From assembly GCF_000699445.3 (NCBI RefSeq), contig NC_067195.1, forward strand, positions 85,446,569 to 85,510,568: a DNA stretch of 64,000 nt, written 5' to 3'. Numbering within the stretch: the first letter of the stretch is position 1; each line of letters begins with the position of its first letter. The position numbers and the translations under genes were made by a program. The notes under the pieces are model-generated. The model ran no database searches and was not told the origin of the DNA. It worked only from the letters and a program-made list of their open reading frames with translations. This stretch comes from Schistosoma haematobium. Lineage: Eukaryota > Platyhelminthes > Trematoda > Strigeidida > Schistosomatidae. Of the stretch, positions 56,819 to 64,000 are shown piece by piece.

Positions 56819-57584
56819 TATTCATATTCTTTAGTGTTTACTCTTTAATATTAACTCTATTGTAACTGAATTGATTTCATTACTAATCAACTTGCTGATA
56901 CAATAATGTAAACTTTTGGTAATACAGATTTCTATCAGTTTATATTTTAATTTTCAATAAGCAATCGAAGTTATGCGCTGGTTTGGTTATATGTGAAAAC
57001 AAAAAACCACGTCCTTCTATTCTTACGTTGTTAATCTACGTATAGCTTGATGCCGAATTGACAGAAATCATTTTCAACTGATCGTTATTTTATTGTAGAA
57101 TAATTTATCATTTAATCAGTTTTAATCTCTTAAAACATATTACACTGAATTAAATGTTATGAAACCATTTACTCAAGGATCTCAATTATCTTCCTCAGTT
57201 ATTTCTATCAGTGATATTATTTTCTGTGGTCCGTCGAATGTCACGTGACAAAATTGCTTATCAGGATACCAACTTTAATGACTTTATCCATGTGCTAAAC
57301 CAGTAATGTGTCAAAAAGTACTAACAACCTCGAGTCAACTCTGAGTTTTTATTGGTCACTTCAGGTGTTAATCGAGTGTTTACTATTACTTAGGATAACT
57401 AAAGGTAAAAGAGAAAAACAGGACACCACGCAAATCTAAGTGTTGGTATCGACAATGTTTATTTTCCACTATGGGGAATTTGTCAAAATGTTATATGGGA
57501 TTATAAAATTACATTTAATAAATTTTACAATCAAAGAATGAGGGTTATGCAGACTGTCATAGTGGTTAACCTAAATGAAAGTGG
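56819..57584. other. no gene seen
   Basis: AT-rich sequence. Confidence 0.4.
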
Positions 57585-57825
57585 ATATGTGTATTAAAGC
57601 TCTTTAATGTGTGGGTTCCTAAAGGTGAACGTAAGCCAGATAACAGCTTGATCCCTAAACATATGATGAACTCTAGCCACATACCTCCTCGATAATCATT
57701 GTTGAGGAATATCTATGGAGTAAAACAACTGGTTCAAAAAAGCTAAAGCTATCCCAACTAACCAGTTGAAACCTGGCCTCTGTGTAAAAAAGATTCATAT
57801 TCACTCCCTTATTTTACCATTTCCC
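57585..57825 (+). pseudogene. PLE GIY-YIG C-terminal scrap
   Basis: Broken frames give KGERKPDNSLIPKHMMNSSHI, then AIPTNQLKPGLCVKKIHIHSL, the usual end of PLE endonuclease. Old and heavily mutated; family uncertain. Confidence 0.55.
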
Positions 57826-58356
57826 AATTGTCTTTACTTTTACAAACAGTTAATGTCATTTATTCTCTTATTGTTTTAAAATCATTTCTATATTCTTAAA
57901 GTAAGCATTGTCTTCTATAGATTTTTGTTTCTTATTGCATCCAAGACTATTACATAAGTTATATTCAGTACTTAAAACACAAGCGATTGTCTTTGATAAC
58001 ATTGTTCCATGATGTAACACTCCTATTTTTTTCCATAGATTGTCATATTTAAAAGTAACTAAGATCGCTAGTCAAGTTTTGATAAGCTTGAATCTAATTG
58101 ACAGTGTTACATAGTCATCATATCCTAGGACTGAGATGTACGGTGATGAAATAGTAAATATCAAATAAACATTATCGAATATCCTGGTCTATATCAAATA
58201 TAACCAATCGGACAATGTATACGTCAGTAAACATTTTAAGAGTGAATATATCTGTTAACCAGTTTCAAACCATATTCAAGTATTCATCCATATAATACGT
58301 TCTAATCAACAAAAACGTGTTCATTCAACAGACAAACCAGGATCAAACTATCTATG
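57826..58356. other. no gene seen
   Basis: AT-rich sequence. Confidence 0.4.
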
Positions 58357-58372
58357 TTACACTTTTCAAGCT

Positions 58373-58496
58373 TTTCTGGTTAGCGTTTTTCTAGCGAGTT
58401 AGTTCCCTACTGGATGGGATCGCTAACCCCATGCCTAACCCTCTTCCTTCAGCCGGGCTTGAGACCGGCAGTAGCTTCTGAGGTGCCCCAGGCAGA
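58373..58496 (-). mobile_element. RTE 5'-leader mini-insertion with 16-bp TSD
   Basis: 124 bases equal to the first part of the RTE leader (14223 onward, from AACTCTGCCTG to AACCAGAAAA). Flanked by GTTACACTTTTCAAGC (58357-58372) and GTTACACTCTTCAAGC (58497-58512), one mismatch. It lacks all coding sequence and the 3' tail. Confidence 0.8.
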
Positions 58497-58584
58497 GTTA
58501 CACTCTTCAAGCAATCCATGATAAAATACTATCATAGTACATAAACTGATGAGTAATACTGAACTAAAACAATATTTTTAATAG

Positions 58585-58800
58585 TTGATATCATGAGTCA
58601 TTTGAAGCTAGACCACTATGAAAAATCGGAAACACTAGACGACCGTTTCGTCCTATTGTGGAAATCCTCAGCAGTGCGCATACACGATCCCACCGCCTCA
58701 TGAGATTTAAACCCAGGACCTATCAATCTCGCTCGCAACCGCCTAACCATTGACTCATGTTCTCAACTATCAAAATTACTATAATATCCACAAAACTCCT
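58585..58800 (-). mobile_element. SINE family A, 5'-shortened, hammerhead partly kept
   Basis: Minus strand hammerhead CTGAGGA...AGGACGAAACGG with GTC cleavage site; stem I has wobble pairs (GCACTG with TAGTGT) and the stem II first strand is TTTCC. B box GGTTTAAATCTC. The tail motif ACAAAACTCCTTCTGAT appears on the plus side at 58790. Confidence 0.72.
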
Positions 58801-59141
58801 TCTGATATTAAAACAATATTGGTAATTTTCAATATTTTCTCTATTGATATCAATTCATTTCGAAATAATTCAATAATAAGAAATAAGTCAATTATAGTAA
58901 TATTTATATTGTAAGTTAAATTAACATTACTGAAGAATGCTATGGATCTGTTTTCCATTTGAAAATTAAAAAAAAGTAATAATAATCATCATGGGAACAA
59001 ACAGTAAATCAATAAACATAGTTACGGAAATAAATTCAAACAGTAAAATTTAAATACTGGAATAAACAATTTATAAAATGTAATCTAACGTACAAAAGAG
59101 TTGGGGGGATGGGGATGGGGTAGTAACTAACAGAGAGTATT

Positions 59142-59142
59142 A

Positions 59143-59205
<63 letters not shown>

Positions 59206-59208
59206 TCA
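59142..59208. repeat. (TA)n microsatellite
   Basis: About 30 TA units with one TG, ending directly at the stop codon side of the 59.2-kb gene. Confidence 0.95.
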
Positions 59209-59209
59209 T

Positions 59210-59662
59210 TTACTTAGCTACTGCTTCTGCTACTACTACTTTAGGTTTATTCTCGAAAAAACAAGGATATAAAAATAAATTAAGTAAAGCAACTTGACAA
59301 GCAATGACAATACCAATAACACATATTAATTGAGAATAATCCCGTTCTATTTTAATAGCACAAATTAAAATACCTGAAAAAATTCCAGTTAAACCAACAA
59401 GTAATAAAATTAATTTAATAGAATTGTATGTTGCATTTAAATCTAATGACGAAGAGATAATTGTTGCTAAGTCAAGTGAAAATGCAACAATTAAAAATGA
59501 CATACCAATAATTAAGAATAACATTAACATGATTGTAGCAGTTTTATAATAATGTAAACAAGAATCTAATAATCGACCACATCCCCAACGATCTACTAAA
59601 AATCCTAAAACAATAAATGCAATACTAATAGGTTGAAGAATAAGCGATAATAGTCTTGACAT
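59210..59662 (-). CDS. four-transmembrane claudin-like protein, paralogue 3
   Basis: An intact 150-residue frame. The ATG at 59662-59660 (MSRLLSLILQPISIAFIVL) is chosen because it aligns with the start of the 42.7-kb paralogue (MTKTLSLILQPFSILFISL); the longer frame upstream has no ATG. TM1 at about 5-24, then W26-G-C28-G-R-L-L-D-S-C35, TM2 about 43-66 (ending FSLDL), TM3 about 80-102, TM4 about 112-136 (VIGIVIACQVALLNLF). C-terminus KPKVVVAEAVAK is short and hydrophilic. Stop TAA lies two bases from a (TA)n tract. Role unknown; membrane location is clear. Confidence 0.82.
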   Translation of the reverse strand: MSRLLSLILQPISIAFIVLGFLVDRWGCGRLLDSCLHYYKTATIMLMLFLIIGMSFLIVAFSLDLATIISSSLDLNATYNSIKLILLLVGLTGIFSGILICAIKIERDYSQLICVIGIVIACQVALLNLFLYPCFFENKPKVVVAEAVAK

Positions 59663-60065
59663 TGTTGTTGTTGCTGAGGTATTTGATATCACCAAGATAG
59701 ATTAATAATTGTTCTATTGTTCTTATCTAATGAATAAGTTTCATTAATTTAGTTTATATGTTGAAAGACTTGACCAATAGTAGTTTGTATTGTGATTATA
59801 ATAACACTTGGATTGTAAGATAAATTAACCTATCCGGACGTTGTCCATTGGATGGTTGTTTAATTGTCAGCTTTCACCAATGTGAAACATTCATTATTTA
59901 ATACAGATTTTATTCTTTAAGTAAGATGTGACATACTACTGATTTATTTTATTGAGTAACTGTTAAACTACTTTCGATTAAACATTGTAGAACTTTGTAA
60001 ACTAAAATATTTTATTTAAGTCGAATAGTTTATTTATTTATTTGAACACATAAATCTTGGTACAA
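59663..60065. other. upstream flank of the 59.2-kb gene
   Basis: AT-rich. A TATAAAC stretch near 59755 on the minus strand is a weak TATA candidate. Confidence 0.3.
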
Positions 60066-60600
60066 GGGGGCACCAAATACATATGCGCCACACTGATCTC
60101 ATTTGATATGTGTGAGGGCTATGATACTGCCTGGGTGCTCAAACCGAAGCAGGTGGTTTACTTAGGGGGGACACACCAACAGCCTTCGACCTAAAGGTCT
60201 AATCCATAAGGCAGTGAAGCAATGTAAGGAGATAAAGTCTCATGGTAGCCAGTGATCATTAATTGGTCCATACGCCACTTGGTTCTTCAGAATACTGTAA
60301 CCCATGTACACCATCGGTTTGAAATCATGGTTTTCCAACTTCTCTAGGTGAACCCTTCATGTCCACCAATCAGGTAAAAGCGCCGGACATTCGCTTTTCA
60401 ACAACAATAATGCTACGAGAATGCAATGAGTAGGGCTTCTCTGGTAGATGCTATATACGCGTGGCCATGTGAGAGCATTTCGAGAGGGAGAGCTGACTCT
60501 CCCCATTGTCGGTCGTACCAAAGCATTTGAGTGCTAAGTCAGACAGAGGTGGATTCATTCCTTCCATAGAATCTCTATTTAGCTTCTTACGCCCTAGAAT
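60066..60600 (-). repeat. interspersed repeat Y, longer copy
   Basis: Same as 6230-6635 from GGCACCAAATACATATG to the GAATGCAATGAGTAG block, then about 150 bases more (GGCCATGTGAGAGCATTTCG...). Non-coding as far as visible. Confidence 0.65.
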
Positions 60601-60748
60601 TAATTGTATAATTTGTTTAAAATATTAAAGATTCCCATTGTGAAAATTAGAACAACACATATAAGCGAACAATTGTTTTCAATTAGATTCTAGCAAATTT
60701 CAGAAAATTACTAGTAATTGTGACATTAATAATAAAGTAGAAAGACAA

Positions 60749-61633
60749 TTGGCCAATTTCCTTAAAGATCTAACGAAAAAGGGAATAATTACGACTGAGA
60801 TTTACGATTCAATTAAGCCGACTGGATCATTTACACCACGATTGTATGGTTTGCCTAAAGTACATAAATCGGGTCTTCCTCTACGTCCAGTTCTAGATAT
60901 GTACAATTCTCCTTACCACAAAATCGCAAAGTGGCTAGTACGAATCCTAGAACCTTTACACAAATCAGTTGTTAGAAATAGTGTAAAAGATGTCTTCAAC
61001 TTCACCTCCAAAGTAGAAAATATTAATGTCAGTATGAAAAATATGATCTCATTGGATGTAGAATCTTTGTTCACCAACGTACCACTTATAGAGACTATTG
61101 ATTTTATATGCAAGCAAATATCAAAGAAACAAATCAACATTGGCCTGCCTAACGATAACCTAAGGGAACTGCTCCTAAGATGCACTCTGAATGTACATTT
61201 TGTCTTCAACAATACTTACTATAGACAAATAGACGGGATAGCCATGGGCTCGCCTCTAGGCCCGATTTTAGCTGATCTCTTCCTAGCAAAGCTAGAAAAT
61301 GGGCCTCTCAATGAGGCTATTAAGAAACTTGATTTATATTGCCGATACATTGACGACACCTTCATTATCGTAGATCAAAACACTAGTAAAGAGGAACTCC
61401 TAGATCAATTCAACAGTGTTCACCCAGCGATCACTTTCACTGGTGAAAGCGAGCATGATAAGAAGCTGAACTTCCTTGACGTCACACTAAGCAGACGAAG
61501 TGAAGGCACATTAAGTATAGAAGAAACCCCTCTTCATGCCAATATACTCACTTCTGCAGTTTCACACCCATCCGTTACAAGAGAAATTTGGTCAGATGTC
61601 TCACGAGCAGAGCAAAAAGGATCTGTACAGTAG
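60749..61633 (+). pseudogene. PLE family-2 reverse transcriptase, copy B
   Basis: YGLPKVHKSGLPLRPVLDMYN, LARILEP-type region, MISLDVESLFTNVP (motif A Asp present), DGIAMGSPLGPILAD, CRYIDDTFII and KLNFLDVTLSRRSEG. The N-terminal DKGSG block is absent. A frameshift near 61515-61530 separates it from the linker. Confidence 0.87.
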
Positions 61634-62283
61634 ACACTCTAAGTCAGGAGCTTGAATTTATCAACAACTCACTGACCGAGATCGGCTACCCCAGCGCTTT
61701 CATTAAGAAGTACATGTATGATATAATAAAGAAGTCGGAGATTTCGACTGTTCGTAAGAAACCTTTATACATGAATGTGCAATTCAATGGGGATGTGGCT
61801 AGTGACACTCTGAAATATAGGTTAACCAAAGTAATCACCAAGACATTCTACGCAGCCAATCTTGCGTTGACCTTCTCTTGTCGACCAGCGATGTCTACTC
61901 AAACGAAGGATAAGTTACCTGAGTTGGCCTCTTCCATGTGCATTTACAAATTCAGCTGCTCCTGTGGAGATAGCTATATAGGGCGTACTACCAGGCAACT
62001 TAACCAACGAATGAGTGAACATCTACCAACTTGGTACATAAAGGGTCAGAGAAAAACTATTCGCAGTTCTATACTAGCACATCTTATTGATAGCGGTCAT
62101 GCAGTAGATAAATTGAAATCATTTCGAGTTATCTATCGTATACCTCCATCATTTCCCGACGGAGTCCGTTCCCGTCTCCTATATATAGCTGAAGCCATTG
62201 GAATTCGTACATATAACCCCAATTTATGTGTACAGAAGAAATACGTGACCCCCCTATCCCTTCCATGGCCGGTTATAACTTAA
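61588..62283 (+). pseudogene. PLE family-2 linker and GIY-YIG, copy B
   Basis: RICTVDTLSQELEFINNSLTE, CIYKFSCSCGDSYIGRTTRQL, RMSEHLPTWYIKG, HLIDSGHAVDKLK, and the end LCVQKKYVTPLSLPWPVIT with stop at 62281-62283. Nearly identical to copy A; one extra A at about 61617 shifts the upstream part. Confidence 0.87.
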
Positions 62284-62872
62284 CTAGAACAACACATATA
62301 AGTGAACAATATTGTTTTCAATTAGATCGTCATCAGGCTTTACTCTAATATACATGAATATTTATACGAAAATTTTAAACCAATCAAGTCAATATGAGTC
62401 AATAATCACTATGAAATAGAATAAGTCATTACACATAATAGGTAAAAGTACAAGTTGATAGCATGAAGACATCCATTATTTGTTTGTAATGTTCCGCCTC
62501 TTTGTATTCTTCACTATCTAATTATTTACACACATCTTATTACGTAATGATTTTTAATGTTTTGTGATTACTATTCCTAGTCTATTTACCCATGTTTATT
62601 TGACCTTCTATTTCCAACGATTAACTATTGATAAGAGTTTTGTTATTGTATTTTATTATTCTCACTATTATCAGTTCACCTGTCTTCCTACTACTATCAA
62701 CTTGTACTTTCACCTATTTTATGTGTAGTGACTTATTCTATTTCATAGTGATTATTGACTCATATTGACTTGATTGGTTTAAAATTTTCGTATAAATATT
62801 CATGTATATTAGAGTAAAGCCTGATGACGATCTAATTGAAAACAATATTGTTCACTTATATGTGTTGTTCTA
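62284..62872. repeat. PLE family-2 terminal block, centre inverted
   Basis: Same arms as 36077-36655 and 40678-41262, but the 260-base centre (ATGAAGACATCCATTATTTG... to CACCTGTCTTCC) is in the opposite direction. Confidence 0.9.
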
Positions 62873-62883
62873 ATTTGTTTAAA

Positions 62884-63189
62884 CACAAAACTATGTACAC
62901 ACTTTAAATCATAATGTCAGAAACGTTCTCATCAATGAAAATTGATCTTCACATGATTGAATATTTCGATGTTAAATAACGTGAATATCCTAGAAGAAAA
63001 TTACATAAACAGATGGCGATATACTACCGAAAAACTGTTAGTAAAGTTACGTGGACTCCAGTGTGACGTTCAAAATTATTTTAAATTATAAATAAGTAAA
63101 CAAATTCAAATATACCGCGTTTTTTTTCAAAGCCATTACTATCAAAAGTCTTAAAGCAGATTTTTATGTAATCAAAAGGATATTTAATA
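62884..63189. other. no gene seen
   Basis: AT-rich spacer. Confidence 0.4.
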
Positions 63190-63530
63190 GTTGAATTCAT
63201 GAGTCGATTAAAGATAGATTACCAAGGATAACCCGGAAGCACTGTAAGGCCGTGTTGTCATAATATGGGACTTCACAACAGTGGGTATCCAGGACCGCGC
63301 TAGCGAGTTTTGAACTCAAGACCTTCGGTCTTGCGTGCGAACGCTTGACCACAAGACCACTGATCTAGCATCCAACAGTGTTAATGTCCAACTTTAATCA
63401 ATCCACGAAATTGAGTCACCGCCCACCATTGTCTTCAGTGAATTACTATTTCACAACAGACCCGGTTGAACTCCACTGGTCACAGCTTCTCACTAGAACT
63501 CCATGAAATACCGTTTAAAGCTAGTCACTA
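63190..63530 (-). mobile_element. SINE family A, longest copy
   Basis: Minus strand: TAGTGACTAGCTTTAAACGG start, leader CCAGTGGAGTTCAACCGGG, A-box region, B box GAGTTCAAAACTC (mutated), hammerhead remnant with core lost (CTGTTGTGAAGTCC, GACAACAC), tail CGACTCATGAATTCAACTAT. Defines the 5' end of the family together with 27842. Confidence 0.82.
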
Positions 63531-64000
63531 GTGAGCAGATAATGATTATTATCAGAAAGGGAAGACATCATGAAGAGCAAGAACGTTGATTTAGGCAGAA
63601 TGATATAATGAACGAATGAAGGCAATTCAGCGAAGAAAGTTTCCTTTTCAATGATTCCATTTACTTGAACTGTACAACTGTATTTATAGTTATTTTATTC
63701 ATTAAAGTAATAGTATTTAGCAAAATAAAATGGTGTTGAATCATTATGATAGCTTGAAGTGATATCTTGTCATGAATTATTTACAACAATCAGATATTGG
63801 AAAGGAGTTATGTAATAATTGTCCAGTGAAAAGTGCTTAGGTGAACATAATTGTTTACTTGATAGCTTTTAAGAGTTTTACTAACTACTAATCAATAGAC
63901 GTGAAAATAATTAGAAATAATAATTAAAAAAGATAGATTATAGAAGATAGAAATAAAGGTTAAGGCCGTACAAGAATGATGGACTGAACACACTATCTTC
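63531..64000. other. no gene seen
   Basis: AT-rich to the window end. Confidence 0.4.

Larger units (their letters stand above)
60622..62872 (+). mobile_element. PLE family 2, copy B, both ends present, 11-bp TSD
   Basis: TSD ATTTGTTTAAA at 60611-60621 and 62873-62883. The 5' end starts ATATTAAAGATTCCC, then a 40-base stretch (AGAACAACACATATAAG...) inverted with respect to the 3' end. The ORF region then starts inside the RT (the first about 300 residues of a full PLE are missing). The 3' block with inverted arms is at 62284-62872. Confidence 0.93.

Overview
This is eukaryotic, AT-rich, repeat-dominated DNA that reads as a blood-fluke (Schistosoma-type) genome. The evidence is several RTE-clade LINEs with a (TAAG)n tail, Penelope-like elements (PLEs) with a GIY-YIG domain, a CR1-type LINE, a Ty3/Gypsy remnant, and tRNA-derived SINEs that carry hammerhead ribozymes. 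The species cannot be fixed from sequence alone. No bacterial operons, CRISPR arrays, rRNA or stand-alone tRNA genes were seen.

The only host genes I can support are three small intronless paralogues of about 150 codons. Each encodes a four-transmembrane, claudin-like protein with a W-x-C-G-x-L-x-x-S-C signature after the first membrane segment: 8135-8590 (-), 42704-43143 (+, broken by one missing base in a T run) and 59210-59662 (-).

Layout. 0-3 kb: SINEs, a PLE fragment and a segment duplicated at 25.7-26.7 kb. 3-6.2 kb: RTE copy B (-). 6.8-7.5 kb: an internally inverted PLE fragment with a 12-bp target-site duplication (TSD). 8.1 kb: first four-TM gene. 9.5 kb: a divergent PLE GIY-YIG domain. 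10.5-12.3 kb: decayed RTE C (+). 13.5 kb: full SINE with TSD. 13.9-25.6 kb: a nested complex in which a PLE (family 3) was hit by RTE D, by RTE E and by a tandem family-1 PLE array of two nearly identical 2.66-kb units. The TSDs show that the segment between D and E is now inverted. 27.5-29.6 kb: SINEs, a possible solo LTR and about 1 kb of TAG/CAG triplets. 30.2-31.1 kb: Gypsy integrase remnant. 34.7-38.1 kb: an RTE split by a family-2 PLE and by a SINE with a canonical hammerhead. 40.7 kb: non-autonomous PLE derivative with long inverted repeats. 42.7 kb: second four-TM gene. 47-49.5 kb: RTE F (-). 49.6-51.3 kb: CR1 fragment. 54-58.8 kb: SINE and RTE scraps. 59.2 kb: third four-TM gene. 60.6-62.9 kb: family-2 PLE with both ends and TSD.

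Most interesting points: (1) TSD bookkeeping that exposes an inversion between two RTE copies; (2) the young tandem PLE array with pseudo-LTRs; (3) a SINE family whose hammerhead folds perfectly in at least one copy and nearly so in another; (4) family-2 PLE ends with 150-bp inverted arms and a central segment that flips between copies; (5) the four-TM paralogue family.
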